In this document: positions 7,838-16,697 of the stretch, in pieces
How positions within the stretch are numbered: the first letter of the stretch is position 1
Layout: each line of letters begins with the position of its first letter
Assembly (NCBI RefSeq): GCF_010093345.1
Contig: NZ_PDWT01000001.1
Coordinates: 496,001 to 560,000 of the forward strand
Direction: 5' to 3'
Origin: Pseudoxanthomonas yeongjuensis
Lineage (GTDB): Bacteria > Pseudomonadota > Gammaproteobacteria > Xanthomonadales > Xanthomonadaceae
Length of the DNA: 64,000 bases
Notes under the pieces: model-generated
The model's database searches: none
Told to the model about the DNA's origin: nothing
The model's input: the letters and a program-made list of their open reading frames with translations, nothing else
Position numbers and translations under genes: made by a program

Positions 7838-7940
7838 GGTCATTCCAGCGAACGCTGGAATCCATCCTGAGCTTGCGGCGACGCCCGGCAACGAATAAAA
7901 GGCAACGTCAAAATGGATCCCAGCGTTCGCTGGGATGACG
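7838..7940. repeat. CGTCAT-type inverted REP pair (right end of GIY-YIG cassette)
   Basis: The left half reads GGTCATTCCAGCGAACGCTGG and the right half is the reverse complement type ending GCTGGGATGACG, with about 50 bases between. The layout and length match the element at 18400-18504. Only the right half is identical (inverted) to 7445-7477. Confidence 0.88.
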
Positions 7941-8028
7941 TCGGAGAGATGACAGTTGCGCCGGGGTGACGTCGAAAGTCGTTTGAATCTGCCCGCAGAA
8001 ACAAGCTGCCCCAACCCCCCGATCCCGG

Positions 8029-8622
8029 TTACCGCAACGCTGAACGCCGCTTCTCGTCTATCCACTTGCTCGCCTGCGCCGGCTGGTAGTCGCGCATCCA
8101 CTGCAGCATCGCGGCGATGTCCTCGCCGTGCCACAGGTCCTGGCGTTGCTCGGCATGCAGGAAGCGTTCCTCGACCATCCGATCGATCATGCCGATCAGC
8201 GGCGAGTAGAAACCGTCCACATCGAGGAAGGCGCAGGGCTTGTTGCCGATGCCCAGCTGGCGCCAGGTCAGCATCTCGAAGATTTCTTCCATGGTGCCGA
8301 AGCCGCCGGGCAGGGTGACGAAACCGTCGGACAGGTCGAACATGCGCGCCTTGCGCTCATGCATCGAGCCGACGATTTCCAGCTCGGTCAGGCCGCGATG
8401 CGCGACCTCCCAATCCGCCAGTTGCTTCGGGATCACTCCGGTGACCTGGCCGCCGGCTTCGAGCACGGCATTGGCGACCACGCCCATCAGGCCGACGTTG
8501 CCGCCGCCATAGACCAGTCGCAGTCCTTCCTTGGCGATGCGATCGCCCAGCGCGGCGGCGCGTTCGGTATAGGCGGGTTTGCTGCCCGAGTTGGAACCGC
8601 AGTAGACGCAAATGGATTTCAT
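8029..8622 (-). CDS. LOG-family nucleotide phosphoribohydrolase (TIGR00730)
   Basis: A 197-residue protein of the Lonely Guy/YvdD family with a Rossmann-like fold. The nucleotide motifs are CVYCGSNSGSKPAY near the N-terminus, VYGGGNVGLMG, and the catalytic LPGGFGTMEEIFEMLTWRQLG (PGGxGTxxE). Family members cleave the base-ribose bond of cytokinin riboside monophosphates or AMP-like nucleotides; the substrate in this organism is unknown. The ATG at 8622 gives MKSICVYCGS, a canonical start. It is separated from the lpd gene by about 100 bases holding nested palindromes, and from the GIY-YIG cassette downstream by about 90 bases without features. Confidence 0.9.
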   Translation of the reverse strand: MKSICVYCGSNSGSKPAYTERAAALGDRIAKEGLRLVYGGGNVGLMGVVANAVLEAGGQVTGVIPKQLADWEVAHRGLTELEIVGSMHERKARMFDLSDGFVTLPGGFGTMEEIFEMLTWRQLGIGNKPCAFLDVDGFYSPLIGMIDRMVEERFLHAEQRQDLWHGEDIAAMLQWMRDYQPAQASKWIDEKRRSALR

Positions 8623-8672
8623 GGGAGCCGTGAAGGGTGAATGGACCGCATGCTGTGCATGCTCAATGGGAA

Positions 8673-8692
8673 AGGAGAAGGGCGCTTCTCCT
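8673..8692 (-). terminator. Possible terminator of the suc-lpd operon
   Basis: On the minus strand AGGAGAAG-CGCC-CTTCTCCT forms an 8-bp perfect stem followed by TTTCCC. It lies 30-50 bases past the lpd stop. An outer pair, GTGAAGGG at 8630-8637 with CCCTTCAC at 8695-8702, would extend the structure. Confidence 0.45.
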
Positions 8693-8721
8693 AACCCTTC
8701 ACAATTTATCCTTTACCGCTC

Positions 8722-10146
8722 TCAATTGACCTTGTGGATCGAACGCTTGTCGACCGCCATCGCGGCATCGTGGATGGCCTCGGACAGGGTCGGATGCGCG
8801 TGGCAGATACGCGCCAGGTCGTCGGCCGAACCATTGAACTCCATGGTGATCACGCCTTCGTGCACCAGCTCCGATACTCCCACGCCCACGAGATGCAGGC
8901 CCAGGATGCGGTCGGTTTCGGCATGCGCCAGTACCTTCACGAAACCGGCAGGTTCGCCCATGGCGACGGCACGTGCGATCGCGGCGAACGGGAAGCTGCC
9001 CGCTTTGTACGGGATGCCTTCGGCCTTGAGCTGCTGCTCGGTCTTGCCGACCCAGGCGATCTCCGGTTCGGTGTAGATCACCCACGGAACCGTGTCGAGA
9101 TTGACGTGGCCGGGCAGGCCGGCGATCAGTTCGGCCACGGCGATGCCTTCCTCGAAGCCCTTGTGCGCCAGCATCGGCCCGCGCACGCAGTCGCCGACCG
9201 CCCACACGCCATCGACGCCGGTGTGGCAATGCTCGTCCACCTCGACCATGCCGCGCTCGTTGAGCTTCACGCCGGTGCCATCGGCCAGCAGGCCCTTGGT
9301 GGCGGCGCGGCGGCCCACGGCGACCAGCAGCTTGTCGACCACGATGGTCTTCTCGCCTTCGGCATCGCTGTAGGTGACGTGCACTTCTTTCTTCTTGATC
9401 TCGGCCTTGCTGACCTTGGCGCCGAGCTTGATGTCCAGGCCCTGCTTCTTGAATTCCTTGGCCGCGGTCCTGGCCACTTCGGCATCGGCGGCGGCGAGGA
9501 AGTCGGGCAGGGCTTCGAGAATGGTGACCTCGGCGCCCAGGCGCTTCCACACGCTGCCCAGTTCCAGGCCGATCACGCCGGCGCCGATCACCGCCAGGCG
9601 CTTGGGCACGCTGGTGAAATCGAGTGCGCCGACGTTGTCGACGATATATTCGTTGTCGAACTTCGCGAACGGAAGTTCGATCGAATCGGAGCCAGCGGCG
9701 ATCACCACGTTGGTTCCCTTCAACTCGACTTCGCTGCCGTCGTGCTGCTTGACCTTGACGAGGTTGCCCGGCTGCAGCTGGCCGAAGCCGTAGTACGGCG
9801 TGATCTTGTTGGCCTTGAACAGCATCGCGATGCCGCCGGTGAACTGCTTCACGATCTTGTCCTTGCGGCCGATCATGGTGGCGATGTCGACCTTGGCGTC
9901 CTTCACGGTAATGCCGTGGTCGCCGAACAGATGCTGCAGGTTGTGGAACTGGCGCGAACTGTCCAGCAGCGCCTTCGAAGGCACGCAGCCCACGCGCAGG
10001 CAGGTGCCGCCCAGGGCAGGCTTGCCGTCCTTGCCCAGCGCCGCGTCGATGCAGGCGGTCTTGAGGCCGAGCTGCGCGGCGCGGATCGCGGCGTGATAGC
10101 CGGCCGGGCCGGCGCCGATGACGACTACGTCGAATTGTTCTGCCAT
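8722..10146 (-). CDS. lpd: Dihydrolipoyl dehydrogenase (E3)
   Basis: A 474-residue FAD- and NAD-dependent enzyme that reoxidises dihydrolipoamide. FAD-binding GAGPAG is at residues 11-16, and the redox disulfide Cys49/Cys54 lies in GGTCLRVGCVPSK. The NAD-binding GAGVIGLELGSVWKRLGAEVT is in the middle, and the catalytic His-Glu pair sits near the C-terminus in CHAHPTLSEAIHDA. It is the third gene of sucA-sucB-lpd and so serves the 2-oxoglutarate dehydrogenase complex, possibly shared with pyruvate dehydrogenase. Between sucB and lpd lies a 105-base heptad-repeat hairpin, which could lower or retime lpd expression relative to sucAB. Confidence 0.95.
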   Translation of the reverse strand: MAEQFDVVVIGAGPAGYHAAIRAAQLGLKTACIDAALGKDGKPALGGTCLRVGCVPSKALLDSSRQFHNLQHLFGDHGITVKDAKVDIATMIGRKDKIVKQFTGGIAMLFKANKITPYYGFGQLQPGNLVKVKQHDGSEVELKGTNVVIAAGSDSIELPFAKFDNEYIVDNVGALDFTSVPKRLAVIGAGVIGLELGSVWKRLGAEVTILEALPDFLAAADAEVARTAAKEFKKQGLDIKLGAKVSKAEIKKKEVHVTYSDAEGEKTIVVDKLLVAVGRRAATKGLLADGTGVKLNERGMVEVDEHCHTGVDGVWAVGDCVRGPMLAHKGFEEGIAVAELIAGLPGHVNLDTVPWVIYTEPEIAWVGKTEQQLKAEGIPYKAGSFPFAAIARAVAMGEPAGFVKVLAHAETDRILGLHLVGVGVSELVHEGVITMEFNGSADDLARICHAHPTLSEAIHDAAMAVDKRSIHKVN

Positions 10147-10163
10147 TTCGGTTCAGTCCCTTG

Positions 10164-10268
10164 GGAGGAGTAAGGAGTGAGAAACGAGGAACGAGGAGTG
10201 AGGAACGAGAAAAAACGGGGCGTGCTCTTCACTCACTCCTCGTTCCTCTCCACTCACTCCTCGCTCTT
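10164..10268. repeat. Heptad (GGAACGA/GGAGTGA) hairpin between sucB and lpd
   Basis: The left arm is a run of 7-base units (GGAGTGA, GAAACGA, GGAACGA, GGAGTGA, GGAACGA). After an A-rich loop near 10210, the right arm carries TCACTCC, TCGTTCC and TCACTCC. It fills almost the whole gap between two operon genes. Confidence 0.85.
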
Positions 10269-11493
10269 ACATGCCAAGCAGCATGCGGCTCGGATTTTCC
10301 AGCTGGTTCTTGATATCGACCAGGAACAGCACCGCGTCCTTGCCGTCGATGATGCGGTGGTCGTAGGACAGCGCGATGTACATCATCGGCGCGGCGATGA
10401 CGGCGCCGTTCTCGACGATGGCGCGTTCCTTGATGGTGTGCATGCCCAGGATCGCGCTCTGCGGCGGGTTGACGATGGGCGTGGACATCAGCGAACCGAA
10501 GGTGCCGCCGTTGGTGATGGTGAAGGTGCCGCCCTGCAGGTCTTCCAGGGTCAGCTTGCCGTCGCGGGCCTTCTTGGCGTATTCGGCGATGCCCTTCTCG
10601 ATGTCGGCGAAGCTCTGGCGCTCGACGTTGCGCAGCACCGGCGTGACCAGGCCTTTCTCGGTGGACACCGCGATCGAGATATCGGCGTAGCCGTGATAGA
10701 TGATGTCGTTGCCGTCGACCGAGGCGTTGACCACCGGATAGCGCTGCAGCGCATTGGCCGCGGCCTTGGCGAAGAAGCTCATGAAGCCGAGCTTGATGCC
10801 GTTGGCCTTCTCGAACGATTCGCCCAGCTCCTTGCGCATGGCCATGACCTTGCCCAGGTTCACTTCGTTGAACGAGGTGAGCATGGCGATCGAGTTCTTC
10901 GACTGCATCAGGCGCTCGGCGATGCGCGTGCGGATGCGGGTCATGGGGACGCGCTCTTCAGGGCGCGCGCCGCCGGAGACGCCGGGGGTCTTGCCGCTGG
11001 CGTAATTGATCAGGTCTTCCTTGGTGACCGCGCCCTTGCGGCCGGTGCCCTCGACGGCGGCCGGATCGATGCCTTCCTTGACCGCGGTGAAGCGCGCACC
11101 GGGCGGCAGGCCATCGGTGGAAGCCACGGGCGCCGGCTTGGTGGAAGCGGGCGCGGCCTTTTCGGCCTTGGCGGCCTCCGCCTTCGGTTGCACTTCCTGC
11201 GCGCCGGCCGCGGGTGCGGCCTCCTTCTTGTCGGCAACCGGAGCGGGCGCGGCGGCGCCTTCCTCGATGATCGCCAGCAGCTGCTGGCTGGTCACGGTGG
11301 CGCCTTCGGCGAACTTGATTTCCTTCAACACGCCATCGACCGGCGACGGCACTTCCAGTACGACCTTGTCGGTTTCCAGGTCCAGCAGGTTCTCATCGCG
11401 CTTGACCGCGTCGCCAGCTTTCTTGTGCCACGTCGCGATGGTGGCGTCGGAAACGGATTCGGGAAGTACCGGGACTTTGACTTCGGTGGCCAT
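10267..11493 (-). CDS. sucB: Dihydrolipoyllysine succinyltransferase (E2 of 2-oxoglutarate dehydrogenase)
   Basis: A 408-residue acyltransferase core of the complex. The N-terminal lipoyl domain has the lipoylated Lys43 in [11 protein letters not shown]. An Ala/Pro/Lys-rich linker follows (about 80-125), then a short E3-binding domain ([29 protein letters not shown] segment), and the catalytic domain with the terminal [15 protein letters not shown], which holds the active-site His. Only one lipoyl domain is present, as usual for SucB and unlike many AceF proteins. The ATG at 11493 gives [19 protein letters not shown]. It lies 57 bases after sucA and upstream of lpd. Confidence 0.95.
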   Translation of the reverse strand: MATEVKVPVLPESVSDATIATWHKKAGDAVKRDENLLDLETDKVVLEVPSPVDGVLKEIKFAEGATVTSQQLLAIIEEGAAAPAPVADKKEAAPAAGAQEVQPKAEAAKAEKAAPASTKPAPVASTDGLPPGARFTAVKEGIDPAAVEGTGRKGAVTKEDLINYASGKTPGVSGGARPEERVPMTRIRTRIAERLMQSKNSIAMLTSFNEVNLGKVMAMRKELGESFEKANGIKLGFMSFFAKAAANALQRYPVVNASVDGNDIIYHGYADISIAVSTEKGLVTPVLRNVERQSFADIEKGIAEYAKKARDGKLTLEDLQGGTFTITNGGTFGSLMSTPIVNPPQSAILGMHTIKERAIVENGAVIAAPMMYIALSYDHRIIDGKDAVLFLVDIKNQLENPSRMLLGM

Positions 11494-11550
11494 GTTGGAA
11501 ACGCTTCCTGTCTGAATGGTGTTGGTCGAATGGATTAATGTCGAATGAAT

Positions 11551-14397
11551 TTATTCGGCGACGATGTCGTTGCCGAAAGTGTTGACCAGCGCATCGGCGA
11601 CCAGCTTGAGCTGCTCTTCGACGTGCTGGGCGAAATGACCCGCCGCCGGCGAAGGCGAACGTGCGCGGCCTGCGTAATACAGCTCCTGCTTGTCGCTGGT
11701 GCAGGCATTGAGGTGGTGGCGGATCTGGTACCAGGCGCCCTGGTTCTGCGGCTCTTCCTGGCACCACACCACTTCCCTGGCGCTGCTGTAGCGCTTGAGT
11801 TCGGCGGCCAGCAGTTCGCGCGGGAAGGGGTAGAGCTGTTCGATGCGCAGGATCGCGACATCGTCCTGGCCGCGCTTGTGCTGGTCCTCCAGCAGGTCGT
11901 AATAGACCTTGCCCGAGCACAGCACCACACGCTTGACCTTCTTCGGATTCGCGTTGGCGTCCGGGATCAGGTGCTGGAATTCGCCGTTGGCCAGTTCGTC
12001 CAGCGACGACACCGCCAGTTTGTGGCGCAACAGCGACTTGGGCGTCATCACGATCAGCGGTTTGCGCGTGGTCATGCGCAACTGGCGGCGGATCATGTGG
12101 AAGCACTGCGCCGGCGTGGTCGGCACGCAGACCAGCATGTTCTCCAGCGCGCACAGCTGCAGGAAGCGCTCCAGGCGCGCTGAACTGTGTTCCGGGCCCT
12201 GGCCTTCGTAGCCGTGCGGCAGCAGCAGGGTCAGGCCGCTGATGCGGCTCCACTTGGCTTCGCCGGCGGCGATGAACTGGTCGATCACCACCTGCGCGCC
12301 ATTGGCGAAGTCGCCGAACTGTCCTTCCCAGATGTCCAGGGTATTGGGATCGGTCGTCGAATAACCGTACTCGAACGCCATCACCGCTTCCTCGCTGAGC
12401 AGCGAGTCGATGATCGTCGCGTCTTCCGGATTGTCGACCAGCTGGCGCAACGGCACGTAATAGCTGTCGGTCTTCTGGTCGTGCAGGATCGCATGGCGGT
12501 GGAAGAAGGTGCCGCGGCCCGCGTCCTGGCCGACCAGGCGCAGCCGGTGGCCTTCGGACAGCAAGGTGGCGTAGGCCAGATTCTCGGCGAAACCCCAGTC
12601 GCCCGGCAGCTCGCCCTTGCTCATCTTCACGCGGTCGTCGTAGATCTTGGCCACGCGCGGATGCAGGGTCACGCCCGCGGGAATGGTGTTGATGATGCTG
12701 GCCAGCGAGTCCAGCGACTTGCGCTTGACCCGGGTGTCGACCGGATCGCTGACCTTGCCGGACAGGTATTTCGACCAGTCGATCGCCAGTTCGTCGGGCT
12801 TGGGCTTGGCCAGCTCGGTGGTGACTTCGCCCGAATCGAGCTTGTTGCGGTAGCTGTCCACCAGCGCCTGCGCCTCGCCAGGCTGGATCACGCCTTTGGC
12901 TTCCAACTGCGTGGCGTACAGCTCGCGCGTGGTCTTGTGGGCGCGGATCACCTGGTACATCAGCGGCTGGGTCGCTGCCGGTTCGTCGGCTTCGTTATGG
13001 CCCCAGCGGCGGTAGCAGACCAGGTCGATGACCACGTCCTTCTTGAATTCCTGGCGGAATTCGTAGGCCAGGTTGGCGCAGAACACCACCGCTTCCGGAT
13101 CGTCGGCGTTCACATGCAGCACCGGCGCGCCGACCATCTTGGCCACGTCGGTGCAGTACAGGGTGGAGCGCGCATCGTCGCGGGCGCTGGTGGTGAAGCC
13201 GATCTGGTTGTTGATGACGATGTGGATGGTGCCGCCGACCGCGAATCCGCGCGCCTGCGACATCTGGAACAGCTCCATCACCACGCCCTGGCCGGCGAAC
13301 GCGGCGTCGCCATGGATGATCACCGGCAGGACGGCCTTGCGTTCGCTGTCGTCGCGGCGTTCCTGGCGCGAGCGCACGCTGCCGGCGACCACGGGGTCGA
13401 CGATCTCGAGGTGCGACGGGTTGAAGGCCAGGGCCAGGTGCACCGGTTCGCCCGGGGTGGCGATGTCGGCGCTGAAGCCCATGTGGTACTTCACGTCGCC
13501 GGTGTGGGCGCGGTCGTCGTCGGCGTGCTCGAACTTGCCTTCGAATTCGTCGAACAGCTTGCGCGGCGACTTGCCCATGGTATTGACGAGCACATTGAGG
13601 CGGCCGCGGTGGGCCATGCCCAGGACGATGTCCTTGACCCCGTCGGTACCGGCGCGGCGCACGGTGACGTCGAGCAGCGGGATCAGCGAATCGCCGCCTT
13701 CCAGCGAGAAGCGCTTCTGGCCGACGTACTTGGTATGCAGGTAGCGTTCCAGGCCTTCGGCCGCGGTCACCCGTTCCAGGGTGCGTCGTTGCGCTTCGGC
13801 ATCCAGGCCGTAATCGCCGCCGGCCGCTTCCAGGCGCTGGTACAGCCAGCGGCGCTGTTCGACGTCGGTGATGTACATGAATTCGGTGCCGACCGAACCG
13901 GCGTAGGTCGCCTTCAGCCGGGCCAGCAGGTCGCGCAGTTTCATCCGCGGCTGGCCGGCGACGCCGCCGGTGCTGAATTCGGTGTCCAGGTCGCGGTCGG
14001 AGAGGTTGTGGAACCCGATCTCCAGGTCCGGCGAATCCTGGCGCGGGGTCAGCCCCAGCGGATCGAGGTTGGCGCCCAGGTGGCCGCGCGAGCGGTAGGC
14101 GGTGATCAGGCGGCCTACGTTGCGCTCGCGTTCGTCACCGGCGCCGGGGGAGCCGGCCGGGGCGCTGGCGTAGCCGTTGTTGGCGGCATGGCGGGCGGCT
14201 TCGGTGATCTGGGCGATGACCGCCGAGTGCGGCACGTCGCCGGCCTCGCGGCCCTTGAAACCGTCGAAGTAGGCCTTCCACTTGGGGCCGACGCTGTCGG
14301 GAGAGACCAGGTATTGCTCGTACAGGTCTTCGATGAAGGAGGCGTTGCCGCCGCCGAGTTGCGAGGATTGCGCGAACTGCTTCAGGAGGTTGTCCAC
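11551..14397 (-). CDS. sucA: 2-oxoglutarate dehydrogenase E1 component
   Basis: A 948-residue thiamine-diphosphate enzyme that decarboxylates 2-oxoglutarate in the TCA cycle. It starts with the E2-binding N-terminal segment (NASFIEDLYEQYLVSPDSVGPKW). Diagnostic motifs are GMAHRGRLNVL, HMGFSAD with HLALAFNPSHLEIVDPVV, the ThDP and Mg region IHGDAAFAGQGVVMELFQMSQ with NNQIGFTT, and the C-terminal transketolase-like part with LLPHGYEGQGPEHSSAR and QCFHMIRRQ. Length is normal. It is the first gene of sucA-sucB-lpd. A TATAAT-like box lies about 100 bases upstream of the ATG. The codirectional GNAT gene is separated by 215 bases. Confidence 0.97.
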   Translation of the reverse strand: MDNLLKQFAQSSQLGGGNASFIEDLYEQYLVSPDSVGPKWKAYFDGFKGREAGDVPHSAVIAQITEAARHAANNGYASAPAGSPGAGDERERNVGRLITAYRSRGHLGANLDPLGLTPRQDSPDLEIGFHNLSDRDLDTEFSTGGVAGQPRMKLRDLLARLKATYAGSVGTEFMYITDVEQRRWLYQRLEAAGGDYGLDAEAQRRTLERVTAAEGLERYLHTKYVGQKRFSLEGGDSLIPLLDVTVRRAGTDGVKDIVLGMAHRGRLNVLVNTMGKSPRKLFDEFEGKFEHADDDRAHTGDVKYHMGFSADIATPGEPVHLALAFNPSHLEIVDPVVAGSVRSRQERRDDSERKAVLPVIIHGDAAFAGQGVVMELFQMSQARGFAVGGTIHIVINNQIGFTTSARDDARSTLYCTDVAKMVGAPVLHVNADDPEAVVFCANLAYEFRQEFKKDVVIDLVCYRRWGHNEADEPAATQPLMYQVIRAHKTTRELYATQLEAKGVIQPGEAQALVDSYRNKLDSGEVTTELAKPKPDELAIDWSKYLSGKVSDPVDTRVKRKSLDSLASIINTIPAGVTLHPRVAKIYDDRVKMSKGELPGDWGFAENLAYATLLSEGHRLRLVGQDAGRGTFFHRHAILHDQKTDSYYVPLRQLVDNPEDATIIDSLLSEEAVMAFEYGYSTTDPNTLDIWEGQFGDFANGAQVVIDQFIAAGEAKWSRISGLTLLLPHGYEGQGPEHSSARLERFLQLCALENMLVCVPTTPAQCFHMIRRQLRMTTRKPLIVMTPKSLLRHKLAVSSLDELANGEFQHLIPDANANPKKVKRVVLCSGKVYYDLLEDQHKRGQDDVAILRIEQLYPFPRELLAAELKRYSSAREVVWCQEEPQNQGAWYQIRHHLNACTSDKQELYYAGRARSPSPAAGHFAQHVEEQLKLVADALVNTFGNDIVAE

Positions 14398-14498
14398 GAT
14401 GGCGTAGTTTGGCTCGTCGGGTAGGCCGGTGTCTGGCTTGCGGGGGTTCCGGCAGGTACTTGTGAGTAACCCTGCGCGGGCGAAATGAATACGCCGAA

Positions 14499-14504
14499 AT
14501 TATA
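14499..14504 (-). promoter_or_regulatory. -10 box upstream of sucA
   Basis: On the minus strand the sequence reads GGGTATAATTTC, a perfect TATAAT about 100 bases before the sucA ATG. No good -35 hexamer is visible at 16-18 bases, so activator dependence or a weak promoter is possible. Confidence 0.4.
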
Positions 14505-14612
14505 CCCGTATGGCGACAGGGGCGGGCGGATGGCTTGGACTAAAGGAGCAGGGCGAAGGCGATTGTGCAGCCGGCTGGCTGTCGTCAGGCTGTCTTGGGC
14601 GAAGCGTATGTC

Positions 14613-15521
14613 CTAGATGCCCAGGGCCCTGAATTCGGTGCACGGCCTGGCCCGCTCCCAGAAACGGCCGAATTCCTCGCGCAACTGCCGTGCACGGCCG
14701 GCGCCGTCCAGGTCGGTTTCGCCGTCGAAACGATGGCCGAGGGTACGGAAGTAGTATCCGCTCGCATCGTTGGCGATGAAGGCCGAGGCATAGGCCTTGT
14801 CGACGGGTTCGCGGACTTCACGGAATGCGAACACGCTGGGCAAGCGCTGGGCCAGGGTCAGCAGGGGCGCCAGGGTGTGCTGCGGGGTGGCGGCATCCTG
14901 CAGCAGGATTCTTATCTCGCCACCGGAATTGCCGGTGGAAAAGCGGCGCAGGGCACCCAGCACCGCTGCGTTGTCCAGCAGGCCCGGGTCCAGTTCGCGG
15001 CTGTAGATGCGCAGATGCCGGCGGGCCTGGGTGGCGATCGCGATGGTTGCGGCGATCGCGCCGGCGAGGTCCTCGACGACGGTCGGACCGGCCAGGGCGC
15101 GGCGCATCGATTGATGCTCGATCCCGGCTTCCATGAATCGTTCGCCTTCGGGAATGAAACCCTGGCGCGCATAGAACGCTTCCGCGGACACCTGCGCGTT
15201 GAGCGAAACCGCCGGCCATCCCAGTTTGCGGGCTTCGGCCATCAGCGCGGCCAGCATCGCATCGCCGACTCCACGGCCGCGCCAATCGGCCAGCACCGCC
15301 ATGCGTCCGATCCGGCGCTCGGGGGTCAGCCGGCCGGTACCGATCGGCGCTCCGGCCTCGTCACGGGCGATCACGTGCCGGCACAGGGGATCCAGCGCAT
15401 CCCATTCTTCTTCCAGCGGTACCTGTTGCTCGTGCACGAATACGGTTTCGCGTACCGCGCGCAGTTCGGCCAGGCCGGTCGCGTATTCGATCGCTTCGAC
15501 ATGGAAACCATGCGTGGCCAT
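14613..15521 (-). CDS. GNAT N-acetyltransferase with a C-terminal extra domain
   Basis: A 302-residue protein. Residues 1-140 form a GNAT domain of the ElaA/YjdJ-like type, with RETVFVHEQQVPLEEEWDALD, the acetyl-CoA loop VLADWRGRGVGDAML and SLNAQVSAEAFYARQGFIPEGE. The remaining 160 residues form a second domain (HLRIYSRELDPGLLD, then RLPSVFAFREVREPVDKAYASAFIANDASGYYFR) that is not a second acetyltransferase. It resembles a domain found attached to GNAT proteins in xanthomonads, and its function is unknown. The gene begins immediately after the roxA stop, with no bases between, so it is the last gene of the VOC/beta-lactamase/roxA operon. Confidence 0.8.
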   Translation of the reverse strand: MATHGFHVEAIEYATGLAELRAVRETVFVHEQQVPLEEEWDALDPLCRHVIARDEAGAPIGTGRLTPERRIGRMAVLADWRGRGVGDAMLAALMAEARKLGWPAVSLNAQVSAEAFYARQGFIPEGERFMEAGIEHQSMRRALAGPTVVEDLAGAIAATIAIATQARRHLRIYSRELDPGLLDNAAVLGALRRFSTGNSGGEIRILLQDAATPQHTLAPLLTLAQRLPSVFAFREVREPVDKAYASAFIANDASGYYFRTLGHRFDGETDLDGAGRARQLREEFGRFWERARPCTEFRALGI

Positions 15522-16697
15522 CTAGCCTTCCTCGTCCAGCAGCAATTGATAGTGCCCCTGCGCATGCAGGTCCATCGCCACGTCGCGGCCGGCTTCGGAC
15601 AGGCCGGCATAGGCCTCGCCATCCAGCGTTTCGGCCGCGGCAAGGCGTTGCGCGTCCTTGACCGGCAGCGCGAATTCCAGGCCGCTGCAGAACAGCATCG
15701 CGGCCCGCCCGCTTTTGCGCCAGGCCAGTCGGGAGAAAGGATGCCGCTGCAGCACCGCGCCATGTTCCAGGTCCCACTCGACCTCGATGCGCGAACGCGC
15801 GTCGCCGCCCGCGACCACTTCGCCGCCGGCGCGGTAGGTGGTGATGAAACGGCCGAACCAGTCGCCCAGCTTGTCCGGATCGTTGAGGCGCAGGGTATTC
15901 AATGCCTCGACCGCACGGACCATGGCCGCTGCATCGATCTCGTTCGGATCCTTCGGCGGGACCAGATCCGGGTCGTGGTAGCGCATGGATTCGTCGGCAT
16001 CGGCGATCAGGTTGTCCAGGTAGTCGCCTACCAGTTCTGCGGAAGAAGGCGCACGCATGCCGATCGAAAAGGTCAGGCACGGATCCACGGCGACGCCGTG
16101 GTGCGGGACGCCTGGCGGCAGGTAGAGCATGTCGCCGGGTTGCAGGACCCAGTCGTGGGTCGGGGTGAATTCGCGCAGCAGCTTCAGTTCCACGTCGTCG
16201 CGGAACTCCAAGGGTGGGTTGGAGCCGGCATCGATCTGCCAGTGCCGCTGGCCCTGTGCCTGCAGCAGGAACACGTCGTACTGGTCCACGTGCGCGCCGA
16301 CCGACCCGCCGGTGGCGGCGAAGCTGACCATCACGTCGTCGATGCGCCAGCGCGGCAGGAAGTCGAAATGGCGCAGGATTTCGCGCACGTCCACGTCCCA
16401 CTTGTCCACGTCCTGGACCAGCAGGGTCCAGTCGTGGTCGGGCATGCCGGGGAATTCTTCCTCGGCGAACGGTCCGCTGCGCAGCGTCCACGCATCGCGT
16501 TGCCGATCATGCGAAACGATGCGCGACAAGGCCATTTCCTCGCAGGCCAGGCCGGCCAGGTCTTCGGGTTGTATTGGCGACCCGAAACCGGGGAATGCGT
16601 TGCGGATCAACAGTGGTTTCTTCTGCCAGTAGTCCCGCAGAAAGGCCTTGGCCGACATGCCCAATGGCTGCTTGCTGGTGGCGTCGATTTCGATCAT
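15522..16697 (-). CDS. roxA: Ribosomal protein uL16 arginine hydroxylase (RoxA/YcfD), JmjC-like
   Basis: A 391-residue Fe(II)/2-oxoglutarate oxygenase of the cupin/JmjC superfamily. Iron ligands are His136 and Asp138 in GAHVDQYDVFLLQ and the distal His at about 199-200 in LPPGVPHH. The N-terminal LRDYWQKKPLLIRNAFPG and the C-terminal winged-helix region match YcfD, which hydroxylates an arginine of ribosomal protein L16. The ATG at 16697 is preferred over longer upstream frames because it overlaps the beta-lactamase stop as ATGA and matches the family start. It lies between the metallo-beta-lactamase and GNAT genes in a translationally coupled operon. Confidence 0.88.
   Translation of the reverse strand: MIEIDATSKQPLGMSAKAFLRDYWQKKPLLIRNAFPGFGSPIQPEDLAGLACEEMALSRIVSHDRQRDAWTLRSGPFAEEEFPGMPDHDWTLLVQDVDKWDVDVREILRHFDFLPRWRIDDVMVSFAATGGSVGAHVDQYDVFLLQAQGQRHWQIDAGSNPPLEFRDDVELKLLREFTPTHDWVLQPGDMLYLPPGVPHHGVAVDPCLTFSIGMRAPSSAELVGDYLDNLIADADESMRYHDPDLVPPKDPNEIDAAAMVRAVEALNTLRLNDPDKLGDWFGRFITTYRAGGEVVAGGDARSRIEVEWDLEHGAVLQRHPFSRLAWRKSGRAAMLFCSGLEFALPVKDAQRLAAAETLDGEAYAGLSEAGRDVAMDLHAQGHYQLLLDEEG

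Noticed and set aside
7793..8134. N-terminal extension of the GIY-YIG protein
   Set aside because: The frame is open, but it runs through the palindromic pair and shows no homology. The Met at 7792 has a good ribosome-binding site and matches the domain start.
12187..14424. A 745-codon open frame on the plus strand opposite sucA
   Set aside because: Composition and lack of motifs mark it as a shadow; SucA is clear on the minus strand.
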